Shown here piece after piece: positions 37,601 through 45,523 of a DNA stretch of 64,000 bases. The notes beneath the pieces are model-generated. The model searched no databases. It was given only the letters and a program-made list of their open reading frames with translations, and was not told the DNA's origin. Positions within the stretch are counted from its first letter, which is position 1. Each line of letters starts with the position of its first letter. The translations under genes were made by a program, and so were the position numbers. The stretch is from Synechococcus sp. AG-670-B23 (lineage in GTDB: Bacteria; Cyanobacteriota; Cyanobacteriia; PCC-6307; Cyanobiaceae), in contig QCSL01000005.1 in NCBI GenBank assembly GCA_003209165.1, positions 1 through 64,000 of the forward strand, written 5' to 3'.

Positions 37601-37719
37601 ATGAAGAAAATTGGAAATCATGGTTGTTGGACTACTTGCAGCGTTACGGATATCAGAAATCCTTTGTATCTGAATCCCTTCGATCTAAAGTGCCAACTTC
37701 TGAAACTACAGTTGATTAA
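34612..37719 (+). CDS. Large glycosyltransferase: unknown N-terminus, GT2 domain, RgpF-like C-terminus
   Basis: A 1035-residue cytoplasmic multidomain protein. Residues 1-~440 are unrecognised; the first 55 look like a helical hairpin. A GT2 GT-A domain starts at ~442 (YKIAIIVPFRDQIH), has the metal-binding LFLNNDILVE near 528-537 and the acceptor-side GGFNEEFKVAYNDVDLC. Residues ~762-985 resemble rhamnan-synthesis protein F: KYACVFVQYDKD, RKNSGYDFGCWSHA (~822-835), LLANDSNWGPLHD and HLQSFFVMYSR. Such chains build O-antigen-like or rhamnose-rich polymers by adding several sugars with one protein. AT-rich and likely acquired. Confidence 0.85.
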   Translation: MNNSLCKQFSEFLSSENFDAANQIIKQARSLKYPHVLINFWENSLAYLESGARHPLDSTTEPNQDTNNLCVQLNKDLKEEFQLNLANYCSLNNIDKNQVGKVTKQIFESYDQENETIMLPDLTSNEPDCNLLHFSIRQYSIDNPDVSGAVKRGIFPSVIDHFLRHGYFEILKGLRYSPLCFSHERIKYNGKLLYIVDDYNKLLLEQRSRLNSLQLGRFAGDIFSVKHNSVFTSSGSCLDIEIYLFQNISEHHNLCILLPNKILSDAAIKWILDIKLKDKTAIFGFSKSNGSFCSVTEFSNVNMLASDITNGCIVVNSIDALSVATNVKDYESAYGYYHALVLQLHQIGVDFCLKKEILSQNINNGTINIGHSDNACWSPFFWTISSSNSNKSLLTTIRRDLVRTWSNQLSLCDSDDDLSNDGSTLRIDPEKSIVQFKPCSEYKIAIIVPFRDQIHLLANCVDSLMLRKEEIGFVIYAINNDSCEPETFDTLDLLKDKYQDRFVCINSPGEFNYAKINNEAVDQVAEDYILFLNNDILVESNFAITTLLKTHLFYDAIVTGSKLLYPSGKIQHNGIATTQEKHIAVNCPFRGQQTKLNHELLSEADIHPWDRTHECSAVTAACMLMQKDDFLGVGGFNEEFKVAYNDVDLCFRAKDKYDTKPIVCSTDLKIFHLESESRGLDADEYKTARLYHERVKLVNSHEKLFSQPDKFTGISSSYEEVHKVIKTNFDRKYIDASSPATPKSDINLEELAFHQSHNRITKKYACVFVQYDKDSLIPADCVHHLLKLSEYCDIFFVSSSESLATSPKEIAKIKPYCKQILIRKNSGYDFGCWSHAIRKNYSQLCDYEGVLLANDSNWGPLHDFSDTFSKINNFLADVDFLGLTSSTTPSWHLQSFFVMYSRRVFTQPYFRQHWFNIGIYQSKFDIIINYEVAWCTRLRRLGFCGMSLYGESTASNPTHEDWKELLKSNYPYLKKELIRDNPLKIDLIELPNVLSLYEENWKSWLLDYLQRYGYQKSFVSESLRSKVPTSETTVD

Positions 37720-38678
37720 TAGTGATACTCCCTCTTTGCATCAGAGATTATCTCATCCTGTGAATAGGAATAGCCCCCTTTGATGTCTACGTTTAATGGC
37801 GCTATTGGCTTATGACGTGCTTTTCAAAATACTTCTTTACGGTTTCTGAATCAAGGTCGTTAGTTGATCTGTTGCTGGTCTATCTCTATCCCGATACTGA
37901 CTTCCGATCTGTTATGTAAGTTCCGTCTAAGATAATATCTTCTTCCTAAGATATTTCTTTTTTGTCAGTTCCCCGTGAGTCCCACAAAATTGCTTTAGAC
38001 GAGTAACCTTGCGCGATCAACTTCACCAAGTTGCAGTGATTTGTTACATATTTTGGACTGTCATGTGTTGTGCTCATAGTGGAGGAGTAAGAGGACTATT
38101 GTCACGTTTTGATGAGCCTCGGTTTAATTCATTTTTTTGGGAGTGCATTGATTCGGTATTAAGCTGGTGATTGCTCCAAAGGGCAGGATGTAATTCCCCC
38201 AACCCCCTCACGATCTTTGCTGTAGTATTTAACTGTCCTGCAGTGTTCTTTGGTTGGCTAACCATGTTTATAGCCACCAAACATAATTCATGTGTCGGCC
38301 ACCAGTTGAGCATAATTTGCACAGGTATAGCTTCATCTGAGGCATTAATCCTGACAACTCTTTATTGGTGATGTTTTACTTGACCTGCGTGACCTTCCAA
38401 TGTCATTTATCTTCCTACTTTCAGTGAGCAGGTTCTCGAAATTCAAGGAGTATGCCTCTGTTACAATTATTGCTTGATCGAAGGATTTTTCTGACGCAAA
38501 GGTTTGTTGAATGTTGCGATCATTTGTCAGTCTGATATTCCACTAAATGGCATTACGTAACAACTTCTGCATTAAGGTGATCAATACTCTGTGTTGATTT
38601 GCCTGCCAACTTACTTTCATTGAGGCTGCCCTCTCTTGTTTCCTTTGATAATTATTCTGCTCGGCTTGTTGTGATATC
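37720..38678. other. 959-bp AT-rich stretch without a supported gene
   Basis: No frame here shows convincing coding character. Overlapping 66- and 82-codon frames at 38171-38371 (+) and 38074-38322 (-) lack motifs and shadow each other. There are short AT-rich dyads (for example AAGATA and TATCTT around a single A near 37929) but no terminal repeats, tRNA or phage ends. It may be a remnant of deleted genes or a long 5' region of the gene at 38679. Confidence 0.5.
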
Positions 38679-39983
38679 ATGACTAAATCAACACTAGTAG
38701 TAGTGGCCGGCAATTCGAGTCTAGAGCTTTCCGATCAGCTAGTTCAAAGCATTAGTGGCTCAAATACTCCAAAAAATATTCCTTCAGAATTAGTCCGAGA
38801 CTTGCTTCTTGATAGGCACATTTACCGGGGTAAGCAGGAAGATTTGGCTTCTATGTCAGATGAGGAATTATTGATACATTGGCTTGCGTACGGTCACCGC
38901 GAATCTGTCCGGAAATTTAGTCCTAATGTTTATTGCCTTGGTAAGTCTGTAAATGCTAAAGAAGGAAGTGTTGTATATCTGTCATCAGCTCCCGAGCTCT
39001 GTAATGGAACTTATTTGTATAGAACCAAGTATGCTTCAATGCGTGACTCGCGAGAGAGCTATTTTTACACTACTCAGTCGCCAATTAATGAGCTTATCTA
39101 CGCAATTTTTATGGCGAAGGAAATTGTATTTTCACGTCCAGATAATGACGATTCTTTGGCCAGTTATCTTATTGTTTTGGCGAAAGTCTTGGGTGTAAAA
39201 ATTACTTTGGACTTCGATGATCTTGTTCTCCCAGGATCTTTTCGAGATTGTGGCCTTGGGCGGTCAACATTTTCTTCAGAGATTAATAGGACTGGTGAAA
39301 TGTCCCTTTGTTTGCAGTCCTCATTCATATCTTATGCAGATCAAATATGCTGTTCAACTGAACAAATCCAGAATAAATTTCAGTATTTGTCCTTGCCATC
39401 AATAGTGCAATATAATAAGTTGCCTAAATCTTATGCAAGTGATTATGAATGTGTTAAGCAGAGGATTTATGGAATCAATGATCGTAAGATCAATATCTTG
39501 TATATGTCAGGCACGGCTACTCACGCTAAAGATTTTGAAATCTGTAATGGACCGCTTGTGAAACTTGCTCAAAATCACGCAGACAAATTTAATCTTGTAC
39601 TTCTTGGTGAAGTTCAATTAGCCATTGGCTCAATGATCGAGTATTTAGGAGCTTCTGTTAATTATGTTGGGCGGCTTAGCTACGAAGACATGCATCACTT
39701 TATTGCTCAACAAGATGTTTGCCTTGTCCCCCTTGAAAATACATCATTCAATCATTCTAAGTCCAATATAAAATTTTTAGAGTCCGGAATTCATGGCGTT
39801 CCTGTAATCGCTAGCCCTGTGGATCAGTTTAAGCGTGCAATTTCTCATACTATTAATGGCTGGCTTTGTGATGATCCTAGTGAATGGTATAATCAGCTTG
39901 TTTCGTTAGTGGAATCCAAGGACCAACTTGTTTCAGTGTCTCTTATGGCATATCGGACATCAGTTGAAAGCTATACCTTCTGA
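38679..39983 (+). CDS. Probable GT-B glycosyltransferase (island)
   Basis: A 434-residue protein with AT-rich codon use. Residues ~1-85 are unusual: a helical segment with LADRHIY-like and DEELLIHWLAYGHRES patterns. From ~95 there is a GT4-like layout: an N-domain with VFSRPDNDDSLASYLIVLAK and LDFDDLVLPG, and a C-domain opening at ~265 with INILYMSGTATHAKDFEI and ending with NIKFLESGIHGVPVIASPV (~362-380), which matches the nucleotide-binding end of GT4 enzymes. The usual E-x7-E is not clearly present, so family assignment is tentative. It lies 2 nt before the following gene. Confidence 0.7.
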   Translation: MTKSTLVVVAGNSSLELSDQLVQSISGSNTPKNIPSELVRDLLLDRHIYRGKQEDLASMSDEELLIHWLAYGHRESVRKFSPNVYCLGKSVNAKEGSVVYLSSAPELCNGTYLYRTKYASMRDSRESYFYTTQSPINELIYAIFMAKEIVFSRPDNDDSLASYLIVLAKVLGVKITLDFDDLVLPGSFRDCGLGRSTFSSEINRTGEMSLCLQSSFISYADQICCSTEQIQNKFQYLSLPSIVQYNKLPKSYASDYECVKQRIYGINDRKINILYMSGTATHAKDFEICNGPLVKLAQNHADKFNLVLLGEVQLAIGSMIEYLGASVNYVGRLSYEDMHHFIAQQDVCLVPLENTSFNHSKSNIKFLESGIHGVPVIASPVDQFKRAISHTINGWLCDDPSEWYNQLVSLVESKDQLVSVSLMAYRTSVESYTF

Positions 39984-39985
39984 TA

Positions 39986-41062
39986 ATGCATGATTTTTTA
40001 ATTTCAGGACAAGTTGATTTTAATAAGCCTCAATCATCTGAGGGCCTGAAAATTTGTTATTTAACTCAAAATCCATCACAATTCAACTTGGCATGCTTGT
40101 CATGCATTGGATCGCGAAATAATTATATTATTTTTAATCCAGACCAAGACCTAGAACTTCATGTTCTTGCTAGGACATTCGATTTTGATGTGACAAATAC
40201 TCGATTCTGTTTTGATTTAAATACTCTGAAAGATATTGTTAGTGCTTTTGACGTTGTAATCACAGCATTTGGTTATTTATCTCCGGCATTAACCAATGAG
40301 CTCAACGCAGTCATTGATCTTTCTGCAACTTATCGGATTCCAATAATTGATATTCCTCATGACTTATTTCAATTTGGTCATAATCTGTGGGATGACTCCA
40401 GAATTATCCACTTAGATTCTCCTAATTATGGATCAGGTGGTTGGGTAGATAGTTTTTGTGTATCTCAAATTAATTGGTTTAGAGATCACCAGAATGGGCC
40501 TGGCTATCCTAAGTTTAGATCAATTCCTAAAAATAATGAACTTTGTGTTCCTGATTTTACTCTTTTGACCACTAACACAGATTGGTATTTATACGATAGT
40601 CTCTCGCAACTATCTCTTTTGCAATTTATTACTAATTACGCTTTTAAAAATCCTGCCGAATTAATAGTTTGGATGCCTAATGAGAAGGAATTGGATCATA
40701 GCCCCGCGATTAAAAATTATATAGATCACCTGCTCCCACCAAATTTGTTTGTTTACGGGAGCCAACATCACCTCAAGTTTTATGGTCTTGAATCTACTGA
40801 CGATCTAATAGCATGCTGTCAAAAAGGCATTACAACTGTCAGCACCTATTTGCTTGATTTTGAAATTCATAACAAGGATGTTATTGTTTTGTTCAACGAA
40901 TCTACAAAGCACTTGGTTCAAAGTTTTACGAATGTTTCAGCAATTGCTCTGCCTTCTCAATTACACACTCCGATAAGCTTTACCAAGCCTGTGACCGGTT
41001 ATTTATTCCCTTACGACGTCAGTATCTTTGATCAAATGATTTTGGCTTCTGTTCCTAGATAG
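39986..41062 (+). CDS. Unrecognised 358-residue protein, possibly a TagF/CDP-glycerol-transferase-like GT-B fold
   Basis: This gene begins 2 nt after its neighbour's stop, so the two are probably co-translated. The protein alternates strands and helices: ICYLTQNPSQFNLACLSC near the start, VVITAFGYLSPALTN, and ATYRIPIIDIPHDLFQ. Near the end, DDLIACCQKGITTVSTYLLDFEIHNKDVIVLF has the pattern found in CDP-glycerol and polysaccharide-polymer transferases (a helix with Thr/Ser followed by a strand). Sequence identity appears low and the call rests on pattern only. It is clearly coding and AT-rich. Confidence 0.6.
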   Translation: MHDFLISGQVDFNKPQSSEGLKICYLTQNPSQFNLACLSCIGSRNNYIIFNPDQDLELHVLARTFDFDVTNTRFCFDLNTLKDIVSAFDVVITAFGYLSPALTNELNAVIDLSATYRIPIIDIPHDLFQFGHNLWDDSRIIHLDSPNYGSGGWVDSFCVSQINWFRDHQNGPGYPKFRSIPKNNELCVPDFTLLTTNTDWYLYDSLSQLSLLQFITNYAFKNPAELIVWMPNEKELDHSPAIKNYIDHLLPPNLFVYGSQHHLKFYGLESTDDLIACCQKGITTVSTYLLDFEIHNKDVIVLFNESTKHLVQSFTNVSAIALPSQLHTPISFTKPVTGYLFPYDVSIFDQMILASVPR

Positions 41063-41166
41063 TCAACCCTTATTATTAATCAGTTTTTGTTTAATCTATC
41101 ATTCTTATGGTTCCATTAAGATAGTGCTTAATTTAAATCTTTATATTGCGAATCTTTTGATGGTCT

Positions 41167-42234
41167 TTACTCTTGAATGGTTTTATTTATCCAATAATTC
41201 ATTTCTTTTTCACTGCCTTTGATCTTGTCTAGGTAAAGGTTAATATCTGGCAAGAATAATGACCCTACCATTTTGCACATTTCATCCGAGTACATGTTTT
41301 TGATATTTGGCTTTTTGCCGCCCTTTAATAGACTGCCGATCTCTGATGCTTTCGAGGTGTAATTTATATAGGCAGTTTCTTGGTGTTTATGGGTCGTGTT
41401 GCCTGATCCCATGCCCCTTGTATCTATTACTTCAAGGCCTGTAGTATTCAGAATTTTAGATACAGCCTTTTCGTAGTCCTCCAGGCAAAAGTAGTCATCA
41501 TATTGATTATAGACCAAAAAGTCTGTCTGTCTCTTTACATGGATGTCAGCATTGATTAATTCAGCATTATTCCATAATATTCTCACAAAGTCTTGAAAGC
41601 TAGTTGATTTATTTGTATTAAATACATTTTGTGCATTTGAGTAGCTTTTGTCGCTTTCATTGGGATCATTATGGCATATTTTGTCGAGATAGAATGAAGC
41701 AAGTCGCTTATATGGATTTCTTAGGACAACAAAAGCGTAATTTGCATTTAGAAGTTCTTTATTGCTTGCTTGAAAGGAGTCGTTATTGTTGTGTATCCAA
41801 TCGATATCTTCGGGTGTTGAGATGGCGCCGTTGGCAAAAGGAATGCTGTATCGCATATTTGTGCATCCTACTTTGGGAATCCAAGTGCAAACTGAGTTGC
41901 TTCTGAGGTGGATAAGAGTATGACGTTTTGCGAATAAATGTTCTTCATTCTTTTCTATTGATTCGTCGTTGCCGATTGTTTTCGAAAATGATAGGGACCT
42001 TTTTGATTCCTGTTTGTCAATATATGTTTTCGCATATAGGGCCTTGAGCTGCCTCATGGCATTCGCAAGCGCAAGTTGATTGTGTTCGCCTTTCTGGTTA
42101 TTTTCGCCTTTTCTTTTTTCAAGTTCTTGTCTTTGTTCATCGATCTCTTTCTGTTGACGTTGTATTAAATCTGCAATGTCTTTAATTAGGGTTTTGTTTT
42201 TTGTTTCTCGGTCAGAGTTGCTCTTCTGTGTCAT
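41167..42234 (-). CDS. Carbohydrate sulfotransferase (sulfotransferase family 2) with coiled-coil N-terminus
   Basis: A 355-residue protein. The first ~70 residues are a charged coiled coil (IQRQQKEIDEQRQELEKRKG). The rest matches the HNK-1/chondroitin-type sulfotransferase fold: CTWIPKVGCTNMRYS (~116-130) is the 5'-phosphosulfate site and FVVLRNPYKRLASFYLDK (~167-184) the 3'-phosphate site. It should transfer sulfate from PAPS to a glycan hydroxyl. No signal or membrane segment is visible, unlike animal Golgi relatives. It is the only island gene on the minus strand and is divergent from a second coiled-coil gene 84 nt away. Confidence 0.85.
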   Translation of the reverse strand: MTQKSNSDRETKNKTLIKDIADLIQRQQKEIDEQRQELEKRKGENNQKGEHNQLALANAMRQLKALYAKTYIDKQESKRSLSFSKTIGNDESIEKNEEHLFAKRHTLIHLRSNSVCTWIPKVGCTNMRYSIPFANGAISTPEDIDWIHNNNDSFQASNKELLNANYAFVVLRNPYKRLASFYLDKICHNDPNESDKSYSNAQNVFNTNKSTSFQDFVRILWNNAELINADIHVKRQTDFLVYNQYDDYFCLEDYEKAVSKILNTTGLEVIDTRGMGSGNTTHKHQETAYINYTSKASEIGSLLKGGKKPNIKNMYSDEMCKMVGSLFLPDINLYLDKIKGSEKEMNYWINKTIQE

Positions 42235-42318
42235 TTTCTCGTCGAATTAGTTTGCGTCGAAGAGTATTGTCCCCTTCTTGTGCTAACTTGATGTGTAATA
42301 TATGTTGGGACTTTAGCA

Positions 42319-42777
42319 TTGGACCTGCATAAGCATCAAGATGCATCCGTTGCTTCGTTGATAGGTCGTTTGAAAGAAGCCCTTTCTGAGGGGCATCCCT
42401 CTCTAGAAGGCGACTTGGTTGAAGCTCGCACAGAGCTTGAGCGGGTTGTGCGCCATTCGCATCAGGTACAAGAGGGGTTGGAGCAACTCTTTCAGGCTGA
42501 CCAAGTCAAGCGACGTCAGATTGAGGAGATGAGTCAGCAGCTTTCTGAGTTGCAGAGAGAGCAAAATGAAGCTGGTCCGCAGCGTGTTGAGGCATTGGAG
42601 CAAGAACTTGTCTCTGTTAAAAAGTATTTGTCAGAGAAATCTGCTGAGCTTGAGACGGTGTTATGCGAATTAGAGCGCTATTTTGTTCAAAGTCGTCAGC
42701 AACTGATCATGATCAATAAGTATGAAAAGTTGCAGGAGAAGACCGCAGCGATTTTACAATCCAATATTTTTGGCTGA
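42319..42777 (+). CDS. Coiled-coil protein of unknown function
   Basis: A 152-residue protein that appears to start at TTG 42319, because the upstream ATG in frame is cut off by a TAG. Nearly all of residues 20-145 show heptads rich in Gln, Glu and Leu (QLSELQREQNE, EQELVSVKKYLSEK). There is no membrane or signal segment. Composition is intermediate between the island and the core. Its position next to a sulfotransferase with its own coiled coil suggests, without proof, that they might interact. A hairpin terminator follows at 42823. Confidence 0.65.
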   Translation: MDLHKHQDASVASLIGRLKEALSEGHPSLEGDLVEARTELERVVRHSHQVQEGLEQLFQADQVKRRQIEEMSQQLSELQREQNEAGPQRVEALEQELVSVKKYLSEKSAELETVLCELERYFVQSRQQLIMINKYEKLQEKTAAILQSNIFG

Positions 42778-42814
42778 GGAACTATATTTTCCCATAGTTT
42801 GTGGTAAAAATCGC

Positions 42815-42847
42815 AAAAAAAAACCGGCTTCAAGCCGGTGATTTTTT
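42815..42847. terminator. Bidirectional intrinsic terminator
   Basis: ACCGGC(T) and (A)GCCGGT pair across 42823-42839 with a 3-5 nt loop. A run of nine As lies on one side (42815-42823) and a run of six Ts on the other (42842-42847). It therefore forms a GC stem with a U tract in both directions, ending the psbEFLJ transcript (minus) and the coiled-coil gene transcript (plus). It also marks the border between island and core genes. Confidence 0.85.
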
Positions 42848-42862
42848 GTTTTTCTACACTGA

Positions 42863-43063
42863 TCAAGCAGAGCCCACACCTGTGTAAGAGCCGTAGAAAA
42901 ACAGGCCTACAACGAACAGAACTGCCATTCCACCTGCAGTGGCAACAAGCCATAGTGGTAGAACTCCTTCAGTCCATCGCGACTTCCAAGCAACTGCTGG
43001 ACGTCCGTCAGGCAAACGATCGGGAATACGACCGTCGGGAAATTGGGATTTTTTTCCGCTCAT
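42863..43063 (-). CDS. psbJ: Photosystem II protein J
   Basis: A 66-residue thylakoid protein with one membrane helix near the C-terminus ([20 protein letters not shown]). The ending [11 protein letters not shown] is diagnostic of PsbJ. The N-terminal ~30 residues are longer and more polar than in many PsbJ proteins, as is usual in marine Synechococcus. It is the last gene of psbEFLJ and is followed by the terminator. PsbJ sits next to cytochrome b559 and affects electron flow at the QB side. Confidence 0.95.
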   Translation of the reverse strand: MSGKKSQFPDGRIPDRLPDGRPAVAWKSRWTEGVLPLWLVATAGGMAVLFVVGLFFYGSYTGVGSA

Positions 43064-43073
43064 CGAAATACCC

Positions 43074-43193
43074 TCAGTTGAAGAAGTAGCTGGACATGAG
43101 CACGCCGGTCACAAAGACAAAAAGCAGACCTAAATAAAGGCTGGTGCGGTTGAGCTCAACCGGGAGGTTGTTGGGATTGGGATTGCGTTCCAT
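43074..43193 (-). CDS. psbL: Photosystem II protein L
   Basis: The ATG at 43193 gives a 39-residue protein that begins [20 protein letters not shown] and has one membrane helix ([18 protein letters not shown]). Both length and sequence are those of PsbL, required for PSII dimer stability and QA function. An upstream in-frame extension is discarded because it covers psbF. It lies 8 nt after psbF and 10 nt before psbJ. Confidence 0.97.
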   Translation of the reverse strand: MERNPNPNNLPVELNRTSLYLGLLFVFVTGVLMSSYFFN

Positions 43194-43201
43194 GGATCGA
43201 G

Positions 43202-43342
43202 TCAGCGTCGGATGAATTGCATCGCGGCGAGAGCGCCAAGAAAGAACACCGTCGGGATTCCGAGGGTGTGCAATGCCAGCCACCTCACCGTGAAAATCGG
43301 ATAGTTACGAGGTGTGGTGGCGACTGGAGGAGCTTGTGTCAT
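43202..43342 (-). CDS. psbF: Cytochrome b559 beta subunit
   Basis: This 46-residue frame starts at ATG 43342. The sequence includes [19 protein letters not shown] with the heme-ligand His in RWLALH (residue 25) and ends MQFIRR, as expected for PsbF. A single membrane helix follows the His. It pairs with PsbE to hold the b559 heme in the PSII core. The gene lies 3 nt after psbE. Confidence 0.97.
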   Translation of the reverse strand: MTQAPPVATTPRNYPIFTVRWLALHTLGIPTVFFLGALAAMQFIRR

Positions 43343-43345
43343 GAC

Positions 43346-43594
43346 TTATTTCAGGCGGATGTCGAGATCGGATTTGCCTTCGTAGCGCTGACTCACCACA
43401 GGGGCTTTGCTTTCAGAGGCTTGGAAGTAAGCATCGGGCCGTGGGGTCCCGAAGGCGTCGTAGGCCAGGCCGGTGGACACAAACAGGAATCCTGCCAGGA
43501 AGATGGAAGGGAGTGTTACGGCGTGGATCACCCAGTAACGGATGCTCGTGATGATTTCGAAGAACGGACGTTCTCCTGTTGAGCCGGCGGCCAT
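43346..43594 (-). CDS. psbE: Cytochrome b559 alpha subunit
   Basis: An 82-residue thylakoid protein: [20 protein letters not shown] gives the heme-ligand His (in YWVIHAV, residue ~24), then a membrane helix ([20 protein letters not shown]) and a lumenal tail ending in SDLDIRLK. This is the first gene of psbEFLJ. It lies 71 nt downstream of ycf48, which is in the same orientation, consistent with the conserved rubA-ycf48-psbEFLJ cluster of cyanobacteria. Confidence 0.98.
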   Translation of the reverse strand: MAAGSTGERPFFEIITSIRYWVIHAVTLPSIFLAGFLFVSTGLAYDAFGTPRPDAYFQASESKAPVVSQRYEGKSDLDIRLK

Positions 43595-43665
43595 GGCTTT
43601 GGGCGTATCAAGATAGTGATCTTAGGAGGTGACTCTGGTGTGCCGAGGCTTAGGCAGGGCCTCAG

Positions 43666-44667
43666 TTACACAGCGTTGCCCACCCACCTCAGCAGGTTGC
43701 CCCGCTCTCCCAGCACAAAAGCGTGCTCCCCATCGAAAACCATGCGGGTGAAGTTGCTCGGTTGACGGTCGCCGACGGGGTCGTTCTCCCAGCTGTAGCC
43801 ACCGTCCCGGCTCACCAGAAGGGTGCCGTTTCCGCCCCCGGCCCAAATGGCGCCATTGTCGTCCCAGGCCAGATCCATGTAGCCGTAGCCATTGGTGATC
43901 GGGATGATGGCTTTGCTCCAGCTGTCGAAATTTCCAGGCTCCTCGTTGAGACGGATCTGTGCACCGCGAGCGACCATCCAGAGATTGCCATCGGGTTGGA
44001 AGCCGATGCTTTGTAGCCGCTGGCTGCTCACCCGCTGGTGGACTCGCCAGACGGAATCTCCCGGTTGCCATGTGGCATAAAAGTTGCCGAGGCCACTCAC
44101 GCTTACGTAACTGCCATTAGCGCTTCGTCGCAGATCGCGGACGGCGCCCGCGGCATCGGTCACCTTGGCTTCCCAGCTGCTGCCGTTGTTATGGGTCTCA
44201 TAGACCGCACCGACGTTTGTGGCGAGCTCTGCGGAATGACTGCCTAATGCAGTGATCAGATAGGGCTCGCCTGGCAATTTTGTGTCAAGAAATAGTCGAG
44301 TCCAGTTTTGGCCGCCGTCTTCGCTGTGCATGAGCAACCCAGGCTGTCCGGCGATCCAACCTTCATCGCCATTGAAGTCGATGCTGATCAGCCGGAAGTT
44401 TTCTTCGTCGGGCAGGTCAAGGCTGCGTTCATTCCAGTGAGCCCCGCCATCGTTTGTTTCCCGGATCATCCGGTTGCTGCCCACCAGATAGCCGTGGCGT
44501 GTGTCGGTGAAGGCCACATCCAGCGGATTCGCCTGGGTGTCGAGATCCATGGCCTGCCATGGGCTTGTGGTGGCCGTCGGTACGTGCGTGGTGACGCAGC
44601 CGCTGAGGGTGATTCCCAGCACCAGCACCAGCAGAAGCTGGGTTGCTGAGTTCAAAAGTCGTTTCAT
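43666..44667 (-). CDS. ycf48: Photosystem II assembly factor Ycf48 (HCF136)
   Basis: A 333-residue lumenal beta-propeller that binds precursor D1 during PSII assembly and repair. The N-terminus is a lipoprotein signal with the lipobox LSGC (Cys24). Repeats with the pattern NDGGAHWNERSL, EDGGQNWTRLFL, NNGSSWEAKV and RDGGYSWENDPVG are the BNR/Asp-box motifs at the propeller blade turns. The length matches the family. It lies 9 nt after rubA, so the two are likely co-transcribed with psbEFLJ. Confidence 0.96.
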   Translation of the reverse strand: MKRLLNSATQLLLVLVLGITLSGCVTTHVPTATTSPWQAMDLDTQANPLDVAFTDTRHGYLVGSNRMIRETNDGGAHWNERSLDLPDEENFRLISIDFNGDEGWIAGQPGLLMHSEDGGQNWTRLFLDTKLPGEPYLITALGSHSAELATNVGAVYETHNNGSSWEAKVTDAAGAVRDLRRSANGSYVSVSGLGNFYATWQPGDSVWRVHQRVSSQRLQSIGFQPDGNLWMVARGAQIRLNEEPGNFDSWSKAIIPITNGYGYMDLAWDDNGAIWAGGGNGTLLVSRDGGYSWENDPVGDRQPSNFTRMVFDGEHAFVLGERGNLLRWVGNAV

Positions 44668-44676
44668 GGGTTGGTC

Positions 44677-45075
44677 TCAGCGCAGGGAATAAAGGGACAG
44701 GAAAAAGGCGAAGCCGAGAGCAAGGCTGCCGAAGATCAGAACATTCTTCTGCCCTGGCGTCATCCGGTTCACCCCAAGGCCGAAATCAAGGTTCTCGTCG
44801 AAGCCGCTGGCTTTGGCGCGCGGGCCGATGTCTCGGAAAGCGGCCACCTTGCTTCTGCATACAGGACAGCGGAATGCCAGCGCGTCGAGATCCTCGAAGG
44901 CGGTGCCGGGTTCAATCTCGAACTTCTTGACACCTTCATCCGGGTCGTAGACGTAGCCGCAACTGCGACATTCGAAACGGTGGGTCCGTGGGTCGCTCTC
45001 CGGAGCAGTTTCAACCGCTGGCTCCACCGCTTCGGTGGCTACGACCGGCTGGACGGACTGTTGTTCGTCGCTCAC
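44677..45075 (-). CDS. rubA: Membrane-anchored rubredoxin (RubA)
   Basis: A 132-residue protein with a rubredoxin domain: RFECRSCGYVYDPDEG and FRCPVCRSKV supply the four iron-ligand cysteines. The acidic, Glu/Val-rich N-terminal ~35 residues are probably disordered. The C-terminus has one membrane helix (NVLIFGSLALGFAFFLSLY) that fixes it to thylakoids. This protein is required for PSII and PSI reaction-centre assembly in oxygenic phototrophs. It is divergent from ndhC over an 83-bp gap holding both promoters. Confidence 0.95.
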   Translation of the reverse strand: MSDEQQSVQPVVATEAVEPAVETAPESDPRTHRFECRSCGYVYDPDEGVKKFEIEPGTAFEDLDALAFRCPVCRSKVAAFRDIGPRAKASGFDENLDFGLGVNRMTPGQKNVLIFGSLALGFAFFLSLYSLR

Positions 45076-45158
45076 CGCTGTGTTGCTGGGCGAATTGACT
45101 CTATCGACGACAACTCCAGGCGGTGAATGCCAGACTGAACCGGACTACGGGGACCTCC

Positions 45159-45521
45159 ATGTTTGCCCTGCACGGCTACGACGCCTTCCTGGGGTTTCTG
45201 CTGATCGCGGCCGCAGTACCAGCTTTGGCGCTGATCACCAATAAGTTGGTGGCGCCAAAAAGTCGCGCCGGTGAGCGTCAGCTCACCTACGAATCCGGCA
45301 TGGAACCCATTGGCGGGGCCTGGATTCAGTTCAACATCCGCTATTACATGTTCGCGTTGGTCTTCGTCATTTTTGACGTCGAGACCGTGTTCCTTTATCC
45401 CTGGGCTGTGGCGTTTAACCGCCTTGGATTATTGGCCTTCATTGAAGCCCTCATTTTTATTTCGATTTTATTGGTCGCCTTGGCCTTTGCCTGGCGCAAA
45501 GGCGCCCTTGAGTGGAGCTAG
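45159..45521 (+). CDS. ndhC: NAD(P)H-quinone oxidoreductase subunit 3 (NdhC)
   Basis: A 120-residue membrane subunit of NDH-1, which runs respiration and cyclic electron flow. I chose ATG 45159, which follows a GGGGACC ribosome site; a longer in-frame start at 45123 exceeds the family length. Three membrane helices are visible, and the loop [20 protein letters not shown] is characteristic of NdhC/Nuo[17 protein letters not shown] is the conserved second helix. It is the first gene of ndhCKJ. Confidence 0.96.
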   Translation: MFALHGYDAFLGFLLIAAAVPALALITNKLVAPKSRAGERQLTYESGMEPIGGAWIQFNIRYYMFALVFVIFDVETVFLYPWAVAFNRLGLLAFIEALIFISILLVALAFAWRKGALEWS

Positions 45522-45523
45522 TC

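Noticed and set aside
38074-38371. Two opposed short frames in the 959-bp spacer
   Set aside because: They overlap on opposite strands, lack motifs and ribosome sites, and neither continues into a longer homologous region.
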